From contig JAQFVV010006199.1 in NCBI GenBank assembly GCA_028023455.1, positions 7,640,972 through 7,704,971 of the forward strand: DNA of 64,000 nucleotides, written 5' to 3'. Shown here one piece after another: positions 1 to 12,228 of the stretch. Made by a program: the position numbers and the translations under genes. The notes below the pieces were generated by a model. It did not search any database and had not been told where the DNA came from. It was given only the letters and a program-made list of their open reading frames with translations. Each line of letters opens with the position of its first letter. Position 1 is the first letter of the stretch. The stretch is from Epiperipatus broadwayi. Its lineage: Eukaryota > Onychophora > Udeonychophora > Euonychophora > Peripatidae.

Positions 1-111
1 TTTTTAGACAAAGTAATCCAATTTGTTAATCTATTTCAGAACCATTTATTAAAAAACTTGACTAATCATTGGACACTAGACAGCAGCACCAGCCAAATCT
101 CAAATTAGTTT

Positions 112-223
112 TTTTTTTTTTTCATATGTCATAGCATCGGCCGGGACCGAAACCACAACCATCTGCAACCAACTACTTGCTTGCAAGGTGGCTGCGATGA
201 CCTCTCGGCTAACAACGCTAGAC
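112..223 (-). mobile_element. tRNA-derived SINE with poly(A) tail and 15-bp target duplication
   Basis: A 112-bp insert is flanked by exact 15-bp direct repeats (97-111 and 224-238, ATCTCAAATTAGTTT), the usual mark of LINE-driven insertion. Read on the minus strand it starts with a tRNA-like head: an A-box-like TTAGCCGAGAGGTCA, a CCTTGCAAGC anticodon-like segment and a B-box-like GGTTTCGGTCCC, then ends in a run of A (T run at 112-122 on the plus strand). It is clearly GC-richer than its surroundings. The intact target duplication suggests a fairly recent insertion. Parent tRNA is uncertain; the anticodon-like TGC would suggest Ala. Confidence 0.75.
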
Positions 224-238
224 ATCTCAAATTAGTTT

Positions 239-1896
239 CTGACTATCAGCCTTCACCACTAAAAAGCATTGGATTTGCACATATAAATCCAGAAATCACT
301 CTTACATCTTTTATCCCAGTTGTTTAAATCTTGTGTCATTAACATTATTGTTTAAATCTTTTGTCATTAGCTTGGATAATATAAATTACATAGTTTAGAT
401 TCACTATAATAAGTTAAAGTTTAAATCATATAAAATTCAATTTTTTTAATAATTGAATTATAAATTTTCTTTTTCTTCCGGAATTTTCTTATTGCTGAAA
501 GAGTTCTCCATACAAAGACTCTTGTATTTTCTTTCTGCATATCTCTCTATCCATAATATTTAACTTTGACAAACCATTCTTTCCCATACTGTTCTTCAGA
601 CTTCTTTCCATTATTTTCTTTGTCTTCCTTGCCCTTTACCTCCCTCTGCTTCCCAATCAATCATTATCCTTCATCTTCTGTTTCTTATTCATTTTTCTAT
701 TATGATCATATCATCTTAATATTTTTTCTTCAATGCTTACTATCTCCCCCATTTCAATCACATCTGTGATCTCTTGATATGTCCTCCAATTTTGACCTTC
801 TCATCACTAACCCATGCCAACAATCTGTGTTCTATTTCATTTGTCTTTCTTCATATTTCCACTCTATATAACAATATACTCTGTACTAGAGTATCATATA
901 TTAATATTTTTGTTTTCATCAATGTATTACTATTCCATAAAGTTAATTGAGCATTCATATTGCCTGCCTAATTTTACCAATTCTTCTATAGATTTCTTTT
1001 TTAGATGAAATACTTTTTTTAATGATTGATCCCAAATATTGAAAAGTGTTTCACTTTCATAGCCATCTGATGATTATAGGTTTTAATTTCACAATATATA
1101 TATATTTATTAATTACAATCAACCAAGAAATAGATAACTATAATAATAATAATCAAAATTAATCTTAAATAAATAATTTAAATATATATGACTATTGAAA
1201 ACTTAATATAACATAATATAATGTGATGTAATATAGCTACACCTTGTATGAAATCATGAGTCACAGATGTTAAGTACTATATGTGCAAAATTGTAAATCT
1301 GAAACCTATGATTCCAAAGCTTTTCTAAGATTTATAAATTTTTCAGATTTCAACATAAGTTCTTTACCCCCCCCCCCCATCCCCAATTATAAAATTCCTG
1401 TTTCTTAAAGTATTGAATTTTGCTGAAAATTTAAATAAATTTTAATATGTATAATTTTGTAAACCTATTTCATAAAAAACAAATCCAACTACTTTCTAAA
1501 ACAATTTACAACAATATTTCCCAAAATCATTTAAATAAACCTATAAATAATGCCAATCTATTTTGTCAGATAAAAGGAGTTTGTCATGTAAAATAAGTTT
1601 ATATTCTTAGTGTTACATATTTGGTAAGTTGTCAAATTATTTACATAATCATTAAAATAGTTACCATAGTTTTCTATTTACATAAGTTTATTTCATTAAT
1701 AACCATATAAAACTTAAAATACAAAAAGTTCTCATTTTTCATGTTTTATTAGTTTCAGTAAAATTACATGAAAATCCAATAAATGAACAATGAGAGATAA
1801 ATTTCCATAGGAAATAATATTTAATTATGTAGCACAATGAAATTGCAGTATTCACTTATAAATATATAAAATATACTTATTCAATGCATAAATATT
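239..1896. other. AT-rich stretch without recognised gene
   Basis: I see no exon, RNA gene or transposon here. The two short ORFs in 566-1008 are low-complexity Phe/Ser/Leu/Tyr-rich frames over pyrimidine-rich DNA, without family features. A C homopolymer sits near 1370-1378. Confidence 0.5.
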
Positions 1897-2207
1897 AATG
1901 TCATTAGAAGGGATTTGAATTCAGACTTTCAACCTCCCTACAATTGTCCGCTCTATTGTATACATCCTATACACATGATCACATACATGTAAAAAAGATA
2001 AAAGATCTCCAATATATGTATTATATTATATATGTGGAAGGTGATCATCTGGACCAACTTATGAGTGCTGGTTCAGCACAAAATACGCATATTAAAAATT
2101 ATTTATCTTTTTCACATGTATACGTTCATGTGAATAGGTTGTATAAGACGGAGTGGATAGCTGGAGGGAGTTTAAAAGTCTGAGTTCAAATCCCTTATAA
2201 TTACATT
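1897..2207. repeat. Inverted pair of tRNA-like SINE/short repeat
   Basis: Arms at about 1897-2000 and 2105-2207 are inverted copies of one repeat. Both carry GGGATTTGAA / TTCAAATCCC next to a CAGACTTT / AAAGTCTG block. The right arm, read on plus, is tRNA-like: TATAAG (2142-2147) can pair with CTTATA (2194-2199), GAGTGGATAGCTGG resembles an A box and GAGTTCAAATCCC a B box. A third, diverged plus-strand copy is at about 25958-26082. The 79-codon frame across it (1944-2183) is not a gene. Confidence 0.55.
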
Positions 2208-2390
2208 AAGTTCAGTATAGACAATATACTTGTATTTAAATATTAATGTTATACTATAATATTCATATATATTTAAAAACATACGCAAAAACTCTCCATA
2301 GAATAGTGTTACTCAGTGTAAGCCAGAGTAATCAATGGATGCAAGAAGGTTTGTGCATAAAATTCCTATCTAGTGCCTACTAATTCAATA

Positions 2391-2432
2391 TCACCAGACT
2401 AGTTTCTAGTTTGTGGCTTTCATCAGTAATGA
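2391..2432 (-). ncRNA. Hammerhead ribozyme, type I layout (ACUAGU family)
   Basis: Read on minus: helix I strand TCATTA, core CTGATGA, a weak helix II segment, GAAAC, tiny helix III from the palindrome ACTAGT, then GTC and the second helix I strand TGGTGA. Helix I pairs over 6 bp with two G-U wobbles. All core residues (CUGAUGA, GAAA, GUC) are present; cleavage would follow the C complementary to 2397. Only helix II is poor (AG/CT plus a loop). Flanking sequence matches the repeat at 41.8-42.6 kb, so this is one copy of a dispersed ribozyme repeat. Best-preserved core of its family in the window. Confidence 0.75.
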
Positions 2433-2499
2433 AGACTTTTGCCTCTGTTTTAACAGCTTGAGCAAGCATAAGATAAGGTGATCAGGTGATATTTAATGA

Positions 2500-4677
2500 T
2501 TTATTTAAAAACATAACAATAAGAAGTAAATAAGCATAAAATTTCAATTTCATATGAAATAAAGTAAATAAAAAATAAGTTATGATTTAACACACACACA
2601 CACACCCCAAAAAAAAATCCTATACTTTAACTTAAAATCCAAAAATTAATAATTTAACAAATTTCGCTAACATTTGAACTATCTAGATGTCTGGACTTCA
2701 TTAAGTAAATATTCTGTGAAATTCTATTTGATAATAGAAAGGGAAGTAGTAGGTCTTTGGGGAAAATGCTTGAATGTTGAAAAATTTGTGATCACATCAG
2801 GAATAAGTCAAGAACAAAATCCACAAGAGAAATGATCACTAATTTTATCAGATAGATGACAAATTTTAAGCAGCACTGAATTAATTAGACTTGGAATACC
2901 TTATGACAAAACTAAGTAAAGATGTCAAACCTTCAAAATGAAATCATCCTTTTAGCTAGTTTAAATAGTTTCAGAAAATATGTATTTAACACCTATATAT
3001 AATATATATTAAAATGAAAATTCTATTGTTTATTTTTAAAAAAAGAATTAAAATGAGTCGTTCAAGAGGGAACTAAGTTTTTATATAAAGTCAGTTTTTC
3101 TTTTATTTGATCAGACAGATATTACTTCAGATCCCAGAGAACCTCCACTATGCTTTGTGAATAGAAAAAAGAACACTACCAACAGTTAGCTAATCTAGCC
3201 TAGATTTCTAATACTTAGATTATTTCAAATAACTTCAGCTAAAATGAAGAAATAGCACTTATTGAAATGACAACTGGAAATTGTAAGAGTATATTATTTC
3301 CACAAATCCATAAACAAATTATTTTAATATTTTTTTAGAAAGAAAACATATATAACAATTATTTTGTTTTGGTGAGATTTATATTTGAAAGACTGTTTAT
3401 ACCTTATTTTAACTGTTTAGAGTTTATTTGTAATCTGAATATTATGTATAAAAATTGTCAGTTTTAAAAGTAAAAAATGAAGAAATAATGTGATGTTCAT
3501 ACATAAATTGTTTAAGTCTTAAATAATTGTAATTAATTATGTAATTGTATCAATTCTATTAAATTGTAGTTAACCCTATTTAAATAATTACTGAAAATTA
3601 AATTTTATGCAAATGAACTTATATTATAACATATATGCAATTGTTTGTTCACTATTAAATAGTTATGTATATTCACATATGGAAAAATACATTCACATCT
3701 AGTTTTTATGAATTAGGGATTGATATTGGAAAAAACCATCTCTGCATATATTGTAGTCTTATTGAATTAGGTTAGAACCTAAAAGACCACCCTCATAATT
3801 ATCATTAAGTAAAGATATTTTATTGAATTAGAGAAGGACCATTCCTATAGGGGTTGAACTTTATTGAATTTTCAGGATTTAAAAAGACTTTTCCTTATAA
3901 TTATTGTTATAAAGATAGCATTGATGTCTATCCCATATAAACTATATGTATGTGTTAATACTAGGAAATATATGAGTCAAAGAAATGTTTTGTATTAATG
4001 GGTTCAAACATGAGTAAAGTTGTGTTTTAAGTTTATTGAAGTCAGGGTTTGATATATGATGAATGTACTTTATTATCTATAAATATATTAATACTAATGT
4101 AAAGAAAGATTAAAATAACTTAATACAAACACCTTGAACATTTATGTGTAATAATTGGTTTTCTGCTTGCATATAGAAGTCAATAAAGTATAAAAATAAA
4201 AGAATGTTTAAAAAAAATAAATTGAATATGAATTAACAATTATATTTGTAATCAAACTATTGTTGCACAATCTGTCAATTTCTTTAAGTGTAAGATTGTG
4301 GAGTTTAACCTCATTTATCAGTAGTAACTTGTGTTTTCCACTAGCTTGACATTATAAATGGCTATTGTACATGATGGCCACTGTGATTTGGTGAAATAAA
4401 ATATTGTTTTAAATATATACATGTGTTGGTTTATTGCCTGATGCAAAGGGGCAGGTGGTGCCAGTGTAATTTAAGTAAATAATTAGAGAAAATGTAAATA
4501 GATTAATTATGTTAAGTCTGACCATAATATATATAAACACTTATTTATTTAAAAATATAGATAATAAGCTCTTTATCACTCTCAAATATATAACATATTA
4601 TATTTGTAAAGCAATAAAAATTTGAGTGGGAAAGCTTTGAATAAATTTAGATTAAGTGCAGTGACAATAATTAATTC
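2500..4677. other. AT-rich stretch without recognised gene
   Basis: It holds a CA microsatellite near 2590-2606 and scattered A/T runs. A faint repeated pattern (TTATTGAATT...) occurs around 3760-3880. No exon with convincing splice sites was found. Confidence 0.45.
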
Positions 4678-4974
4678 ATTATATCCAGTGATAATATCCC
4701 AAATTTCCAAGAACCGGTTCTCTAAAAGTAGGTTGTATTCAAGAACCTATTCTGTTTATTTTTCTTTTTTCTAAGCATGAAAGCAAATCACTTCTTGGTT
4801 TCATATCTAAAAATTTTTGGCGACTTCTCAGAAATTTTGCACGCCCCCCCCCCCTTCTATACACAAAAAACTGCTGCAGTGCACATGTGCACTATGATGT
4901 ACTTTGCAATCTCACTTATGGAATTAAAAAAGAATTAAACCCTTTTTATAATTGAAAAAAAAAAAAAAAAACTT

Positions 4975-7148
4975 TTATTTGGCAAGATATTTCCATATTG
5001 AAATTCTAGTCACATCATATGTCTCTTCAGGTTTATGATGCTTTTTGACTATAGCATCATCAGCTGTATTGTGATTTCTTAGCCAAACTTGAACTGAGTC
5101 ACTGCAATCCCAGTAATCTAAGGGAAGACCTATCCAATTTATTACTAGAAGAATTTGCCACATTTTCCACTTAAAGGTGATTTCTTTTATCTGAATAAAT
5201 TGTGTTCACCACAGAAAACCTTCATTCAGCCTTGGTTTTAATTATATTTTTAGCTCTTTGGATAGCTTCATGTACACCATGTTTCTGGTGATTTCTCAAA
5301 ACATTTTCAACATAATCACGGAAATCATTAACTGAACTCTCATGGTGAAATGCTTTGTAAAACTCTGATAATTTCTCTTCAAATTCTTTCCAGAGAACTA
5401 CAGCTTCTTCTAGATTCCAAGCATCTGTGTTCACAATTTTAACTAATTGATGGATTTTATGATTTCTATCTTGAATATTATTACTTATGCTATTACAATC
5501 CATTAATCTTAATTCCATATTTGTTATCACTACATTCAGTAATTTTTGATGGGGAAGACTCACTCATTTGTTGTCTTCAACAAAATTAATATGCAGGAAT
5601 TCCTTAGAAGAGATAGTCACAACTACCACTCTTCTCTCTGAGATATTCAAATGCTTTAATAGTTTTCTTAATCAATTGTTCAGCATGCAATATATTTACA
5701 TTTCTTCCTTGAATAGCATCTACAAAAAAAGCAATTTCTTCTAGAATATCCATTCTTAAAGCTAGATCTCATAAAATATTTTTTGGCAAGATGTTTAGCC
5801 ACTATTCCAAAAAAAATTTTATTAGTAGGAAAAAGATCACATAGTGCTGGATATGCTCACCATGTTGCAACTGCTGTTCTATGATGGCATGCTGCCCATC
5901 TTGGGTCAAAAACTCTACAATTTTTAGAATTTCCAATTCCCAAATTGGTTGAAATTTTATTCAATGCCATTTGGTTTTTATTAGACTGATGGAAGATTTT
6001 ATATATTTCATTAATAAATGCTGTAAAGTGATTCATTTGCTTTATGTCTTTGATAAAACCCTCCAGCACAAGCTGAAGATAATGACTCAAACAATGCCAA
6101 ATAATAATCTCAGGATAGTTTTTTTTTTTATTTTAACATTCACTTCTGACCACCTTCCCATGATCACAATTACTCCATCTGAACAAAATCCAATCAAATT
6201 ATTCTTCAAATATGGATTATTAAATCCTACTGATTGCAGACTTTGTAGTAGAGCAGTGTAAATGGTTTCAGTATCTTTGTTTTGTAATTCCACTAAATCT
6301 ACAAAAATTGTTGGTGAGAAATCTGCATCTTTAACCTTAATAAAAATTATAAGGATTGTTTTGCATAATATTGTTGATGCCTCATTAATTATAAACATAT
6401 CTTTAAATTCTGATCTATTATTTTTCTAAACACTTTCTTTTTAATGTATTTTTCAATGTGCTCGACAATTTTGACAGCCAGGAATTGAGAATGAAGTCCC
6501 ATTCCCATATCTAATCCATTCTTTTTTTATAATTCTATCAAATGTTCAATATCAGAAAACGGTCAGTTTCATTTTGCTAAAGTGGAAACCATACTGAAAA
6601 TTTTACAGATGGAGCACATAAACTTTTCATGAACTTTGTCTATGAATTTGAAAATTGCATTTTTTGCACTTTCTTTCAATTGCATCACACATATCTGGTG
6701 TGCTTTTGATGAAAAGTGTTCTTTTATTTTTTTTTTTGAATAGAGGCTTGTTGAACCATTTTATTTTTTCCACTTGGAACAATATTACTTCTCCATTCTT
6801 TTGACACATGAGCTGCTTCACTTTTATTGACTCGATTTTGATATAGTTAATTCACTCAATTTTTTTTCCAAAAATAAGTAAACCACAATATTTTTCTTTG
6901 AATTCATTAGCTTATTTCATATTCCAGCAGTCAGGAAGGTCACTATCTACATTTATTTTATATGCATCTTTTATACTTTTGGAACTGGACAGCTTATTTG
7001 TGTTGTCAACATTATTTTCTATTGCATCAGAAGAAACAGAAAACAAAACTTGATTCAAAATATCATCCTTTACTATCGTTTTCGATTCTGTATCATTTTT
7101 TGGATTGTTTATGAAGGAATCTGATATTGTTTCGCATTTTTGTTTCAT
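4975..7148 (-). pseudogene. hAT transposase pseudogene, KIAA1586-like
   Basis: Broken minus-strand frames run in order from 7148 (N-terminus) to 4975 (C-terminus). The segment at 6398-6087 reads FVDLVELQNKDTETIY followed by NNLIGFCSDG, the DDE/RNase H-like region of hAT transposases of the type domesticated as vertebrate KIAA1586. The segment at 6090-5857 has FDPRWAACHHRT, the hAT R-W motif. The last segment (5163-4975) carries IGLPLDYWDCSDSVQVWL, matching the C-terminal IGPPL...W..V..WL pattern. Several frameshifts and stops separate these blocks, so no functional protein is encoded. It sits inside the TIR-bounded element 4686-8815. Confidence 0.85.
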
Positions 7149-8130
7149 TTCTTGTGAAGGGTTTATTTTTATTATATTCTCGTATTACATTCACGTTAGA
7201 AAAAAACATCTAATTAATTGATTTTTAATACAAATGAGTTGTAACAAATCATAACACTGAAATAAAATATTAAAATTAAAAAAAAAAAAAGAAAAAAAAT
7301 ATTTGAAAACGAGTCACGCCACTTGATGAGCCAAAGTTATTGTTATATTTATCATCTTGACAAGTTATTCTAGACAAAATATGTTGAACTCATTGTTAAA
7401 AAAAGACACAATGTTACATCAGATATAGCAAACTAAATGAAAATAATGTACTATAAACTTACTACAGCTGATCATCCATTAAATTTACTAATCAAATAAA
7501 AACAAATCTTGCATGATAAATATGTAAGTGAAGAAATAAAATATTTAAATAAAAATTAAATAAATATTTAAAACAACGTCGGCATAACAAAATCATGTAA
7601 ACAATGGTTTTATGTTATTGTTTGTTTTCGCAATGATAGGTCCTTTTGAATGAAGTTATTTTATCTTTAAAGTAAAATAATTTCAGCAAGAGTAAATTTC
7701 ATGAAAAAAATTATGGTAATACATAAATACATTTGTGCCGAATTTATTTCTAATTTTTAATTTTAATAACGCCTCTGTTAAATGTAAGTAAACTACTAGT
7801 TAATTAATTTCTTACTTACTTTGTGTAAAAATTAAATATGGGTTCTTTTATCACTAATAAAATAACACTTTTTATTTGTATACTTTTAAAGAAACTAATT
7901 TGAAATGCGATAAATAATGGATTTAATTACTTAAAACAAAACTGTTGTAAATTATTTCTTGCAGAATAATTTTTAATCACTCAAATTTCATCGCGCATAT
8001 CACATGTTCCAAATGCAATATCGTATAGTCGAATTATTCTGGAGAAAGCATTTTGAAGCCAATCTGTTCAAAAAGAATCATTATTACATTAGATATAACA
8101 AAAAAAAAAAATACAAATAATGTTCTAGAT

Positions 8131-8649
8131 CAGTGTTCTTCAACCCTTGGTCCGTGGCCCGGTGCCGGGCCGCAGAACTTTTCTGCAGGTCCGTGTGCTA
8201 GTTGGGCAGTAAAAAGTTTGTAATAATAAATAATAAGTGTTTAAACTTTTAATTAATATAGCCAATTTTTATTTATTTTTTCATCTCACTTTTACCCAAT
8301 TAAAAAAAAAAAACAGAATCTAATCAATCATTCATAAATTAATTTGTTTTTCTAGTTATCACAGAGGTTTATGGGGGGGGGGGGTAGAATTAAATTTTTT
8401 ATTATTTTTCTAGAAAAATAAAAAAAAAGTTTTTTATTATATAAACTCCATATATATATATATATAAAACTTTATCTTATATATTTAACATTGTTGTTTT
8501 GATCAGTTATAACAATTATGCTTATCTTTAAGAAAATTTATCTATAGACTTCTGCCGGTCTGCGAAATCTTATCCTTATTTTTGCTGGTCCGCAGAACCT
8601 TATCCTTATTTTTACCGGTCCGCAGGTGTGAAAAGGTTGAAGACCACTG
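8131..8649. mobile_element. 519-bp non-autonomous hAT element (MITE)
   Basis: Terminal inverted repeats CAGTGTTCTTCAACCC and (right end, reversed) CAGTGGTCTTCAACCT bound it, with an exact 8-bp target duplication TTCTAGAT (8123-8130, 8650-8657) that fits the hAT nTnnnnAn preference. There is no coding capacity. Near the right end a ~30-bp subterminal motif (CCGGTCYGC...CTTATCCTTATTTTT) is repeated about three times, typical of hAT transposase-binding repeats. It is inserted inside the older hAT element, giving relative age. It contains an AT microsatellite and a G run. Confidence 0.92.
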
Positions 8650-8823
8650 TTCTAGATTATTGTTGGAAATAATTAAGTAATTTGTTAATTCAACTCTTTT
8701 TTATGATAATAATAAAATTTATTTTCGGATAATTTAACTACTGGTTCGCTAATTTTTTTTAATTTTAAAAACTGGTTCACGCGAACCGGTGCAAACCGGT
8801 TGGATATCATCACTGATTATATC

Positions 8824-9900
8824 TCAACTGACCAAATGTGTAATTTGTTAAAGCAAATCCTGTGAAAGAATAAAGTCATTAAAAACATTTAAATTTAAAA
8901 AAAAAAAAAAATTTGGTTAAATAAATAAAACTATATATATATATTTATCTGACCATATACTAAGAACTTGAAAATTTACATAATGATAATAACATAAACT
9001 TTCCAATACATCCATGAGACTAGGCCCATCATTCAGTTTATACATTCTTTGCATAAACTATAAGGAAATGAATGGTGCTTGAATTAGTTTAAACGATTAA
9101 TCCCTAATCAAAAAAATTACACATCTATGAATGACTATTTTATATGTTATAGGGCACAACATAACCTACACACTTTAATCAAAAACTTCTCTATGAATGC
9201 TAACTATCTTCATGCAATAAAGTGACTCACTCAGATGTCTGCCAACATTCAATGGTCTGCAATTAGCATAATATGACAACTCAAACAAAATCCATATGAA
9301 AAGCCTATAAATATCTATAAATGAAATTTGATATTAATAATGATAAATTAAATTGCCCTCACCACATTATAATCTCTTATAAGTTCAATCTTTAACAAAT
9401 TAAATCTATATTGTAAGGAAAAAGACCTATCACTTAGTTTAGTTCCACTTTATTACATTTGATATAATTATATGTTAATCCTAAAATCTATTTGGTTTTC
9501 TTAAGGCCTTAAATGGTTTCTAAAATGCTTAAAATATATATTGTAACGGGCACAGACATCGTTACATTATTTTTTTTTATTAAACACGAAAAAAGAAAAG
9601 TTCGCAAATAAAAATTTCTTTGGTTTAAGAATTAAAAATTGAAATTAAATATCATCTAAACTCAAATATATATATATATAATTGCACAGATAAAAAAAAA
9701 AAATTATTAAAATAAAACTTTATTAAAAATAGAAAAGGTATTTTAAAAGCAAAAACTTAATAAGATTTAGAGATAAAAATATATCTTTAAGTTTGGAAAA
9801 CAAATTAATTGGTGTTATTGAAAAATGGAAATGATTGTTTTAATTAGTTAAATATAAACTAGCCCTTGGGCATTTAAAATGTATAAGCAAAGGACCATCA
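8824..9900. other. AT-rich stretch without recognised gene
   Basis: No exon or element boundary is recognised. A-runs and short TA microsatellites (8931-8944, 9668-9681) are the only structure. Confidence 0.4.
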
Positions 9901-9940
9901 CATTGTCGTGACGTAATGTCCACTGGATCTGAAAGGCTAC

Positions 9941-9949
9941 TATAAAAAG
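9941..9949 (+). promoter_or_regulatory. Possible TATA box
   Basis: TATAAAAAG lies about 220 bp upstream of the ATG at 10173 and just before a purine-rich, GC-richer stretch that could be a 5' leader. This is suggestive only, since TATA-like strings are frequent in DNA this AT-rich. Confidence 0.25.
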
Positions 9950-10172
9950 TGAGTGAAAATTAATTAGAAAAGAGAGGAGTTATTACGAGAGGACAGATAT
10001 GTGTTAATGCGGAGTTGGAGGTGAAGGGATTGAAAGACGCACTTTCAATTCCTTCAGTTGTTAAAGAAAAAAAAATGAAATATCATTTTCTACATTGAGG
10101 ACCAGCTAAAGTAAAAAAAAAAACCTCCGGATGAATAAATAAAACGGCCAACAGAATATCAATCTTTTTAGG

Positions 10173-10232
10173 ATGGCGTGGGAATTCACATTCAAATGGC
10201 AAGCAACAGATAAAGATGAACTGTTTAAAACC
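10173..10232 (+). CDS. Candidate first coding exon, unknown gene
   Basis: The ATG at 10173 opens a 20-codon frame (MAWEFTFKWQATDKDELFKT) that runs in phase 0 into a good splice donor, GTAAGA, at 10233. The peptide is compositionally protein-like and unlike surrounding low-complexity frames. A TATA-like string lies 220 bp upstream. TTTTTAG just before GGATGG also resembles a splice acceptor, so this could be an internal exon. I do not recognise the family. A possible phase-0 continuation follows an acceptor ending near 10703, frame to 10805, but this is weak. Alternative: chance ORF or unidentified transposon. Confidence 0.3.
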
Positions 10233-12169
10233 GTAAGAACTTTATAATCAATGAACATTAAATTAAAAACTTTCAGTATTTAAAATAATTTCAATAGAAT
10301 CCTATCTGACCAACTTTATTTACTAATAAGTAATTTTAATTTGATGTATTTCTTTTGTAAAATCATTTCCATTTATTTTTTTTTTGTTCTTTTAAGTTTT
10401 ATTACGACTGTTTTGTTTTTCGTTAAATTAAATTATATAAATGTTAAACTTAAGTCGGGCGTGAATGGCTATATAGATTTGTAAAGTTATATTAGGGAAG
10501 GGTAATCTTAGGTTATTTGTTTTGTAGTTAAATTGAGTCAATGGATTGGATATATTGGTGTAATTAGTAGATGTAGTACGAGATTCGCTATGGGCAGAAT
10601 CGCTTTATACGCCGCACACAACCGTTTGCCTATGGAAGGGATAATAAGTCGGAGACTGCTGTCCTTTCCTATGGAGTTTTTTTTTTATTGCTCTTCTTGT
10701 CAGATAGATGTAGTATTCCTATCTGATGAGAGGCAATTTCTTCTCTTAACCTTTTGTGCTGCCGTATTTCGTATTACATTGAATGCATCGATATATCAGA
10801 TGAATTGACGTTGGTTTGACTGCGAACTTTTGGCCTAAGGTTAAATAAGGATAGAATATTTTCTTTCAAATGCAAATCTATGTAGTCTATTCATACTCGA
10901 CACTCTAAATAAAAATGCATTAAATTTAAGTTGGGTGTCGACGTTGCATGGATTCGTTATCGGTCAATTATGTTTTTGGTTTTCATATTTGATCAAAATA
11001 TATAGACATTCGGTAAATAATGATACCTTACGGTATCTAAAATGTATTTATTCGGATGTCTTCTAAGTTATTGGTGCCAATGCGGCATCTTCCGATGAAT
11101 GCTATTGGGTTTCTTATAAATTTCCCTCTGCAATTCCACCAATGATTTTATATTTTAATCGTTTATGTTTATTTTGAAATGTTTTTGGCCGTGTAATCTA
11201 TGTAACCCATCTATACTCAACATTTATAAAACAAACTTTTATAAATCCATCTGTACGAACTTATAATCTTATAAAAATTAAAATGTAATAGTATAAAAAT
11301 TAAAATGTAAATTAAAATCTAAAAATAAAAGTTAAAAATAATGTTAAATGTTAAAGTAAACATACTAAAATAATAATGTTAAATTTTATAGATATATGTG
11401 CGTAAATAAATGTTTGTGTGTATAATTACTGGCAGTGGCTTATTTTATTCTTTTAAAAAAAAATATTCTTAGATAAGAATTTATAAAATATAAATCTCTG
11501 TTATTCCACTGAGCTAGTGACAATGGGCTAACGACCGGAATCAACCAATATAATTTTTTTTTTTAAACTTACGTATCTGCCTACTATATAAATTTTTCTA
11601 GGTTCAAATGCCTAGATGGCACCCTAATAGTGCAGATTATGTTAGTTCCCTTCATCCGGATCGTTATAATATATATATAATTTTTTTTAAAAAAGACTGT
11701 AGTTACATTTTTAAAATAGAAATACATACCTTAAATATATGAATAAAATAACAGAAACATTAAAAGATAATCATTAAAGATATAATTCCCACTTTCTTTA
11801 ATACCATCACATAAGGAATATGCTGTAACTAAAATAAGTCTAATAATAGTTTTTTCCTAAGAAAAAAATGATAGAACTCTTAGTATTTGTTTGTTCATCA
11901 AGTGATTATTATTTTAAAATCATTCTTAACACAGCACATTCCACTTTATTATTATAAATATGTATAATTAAAAAAATTCATTATAAAAAAACTTCACACA
12001 TTATCATAATTTTCGTTAGATGGAATTTGCCCATTAATAAAGTAGGAATTATTATATTAAGCTCTTAAAAGAAAAGAAAAAGAGAAGAAAAAAGAATAAA
12101 TTTATAATAATTTCAGTAATTACATGATCTATCTATATTTTATTTCGAGTTAATTAAAAGTATACATAC
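10233..12169. other. Patch of higher GC and CpG, otherwise no recognised gene
   Basis: The part from about 10450 to 11220 is visibly richer in G+C and CpG than its surroundings and contains a 91-codon plus frame (10533-10808, Cys/Phe/Leu-rich, no family recognised). The remainder is AT-rich without features. A regulatory island, an old mobile element or a cryptic gene are all possible. Confidence 0.35.
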
Positions 12170-12228
12170 GGTCCTAGTTCATCCATTTCTCCTTCTTCAA
12201 CATCATTGGAATCCAAGTGAATAACAAT
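12170..12228 (-). CDS. THOC1: THOC1 internal exon (acidic VEEGEM segment)
   Basis: A 59-nt exon is bounded on minus by an acceptor TTTTTTAATTAG and donor GTATGT. It encodes IVIHLDSNDVEEGEMDELGP in phase 0 and leaves two bases for the next exon. The DVEEGEM block matches the acidic linker of metazoan THOC1, directly after the segment encoded at 15844-15920. THOC1 is a core subunit of the nuclear THO/TREX complex that couples transcription to mRNA export. The next THOC1 segment (family pattern IPIDYNLYRKFW) was not found in the remaining 12 kb, so the downstream exons probably lie outside the window. Confidence 0.82.

Larger units (their letters stand above)
4686..8815 (-). mobile_element. Complete hAT DNA transposon, inactive, with nested MITE
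   Basis: The ends are imperfect terminal inverted repeats: CAGTGATAATATCC at the left and, reverse-complemented from the right, CAGTGATGATATCC. An exact 8-bp target duplication ATTATATC flanks it (4678-4685 and 8816-8823), as expected for hAT. The interior carries a minus-strand transposase pseudogene (4975-7148), and a second hAT element is inserted near the right end (8131-8649). Without the nested element and its duplicated 8 bp the parent would be about 3.6 kb. C and G homopolymers lie at about 4843-4853 and 8371-8380. Confidence 0.92.

Noticed and set aside
10533-10808. 91-codon plus-strand ORF
   Set aside because: GC-richer and open, but no recognisable motif, and it begins inside sequence lacking promoter or splice support; kept only as part of the CpG-richer patch description.
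1-12169. Remaining THOC1 exons (IPIDYNLYRKFW segment onward)
   Set aside because: No minus-strand sequence with that residue pattern and splice sites was found by eye; they are assumed to lie beyond the window.
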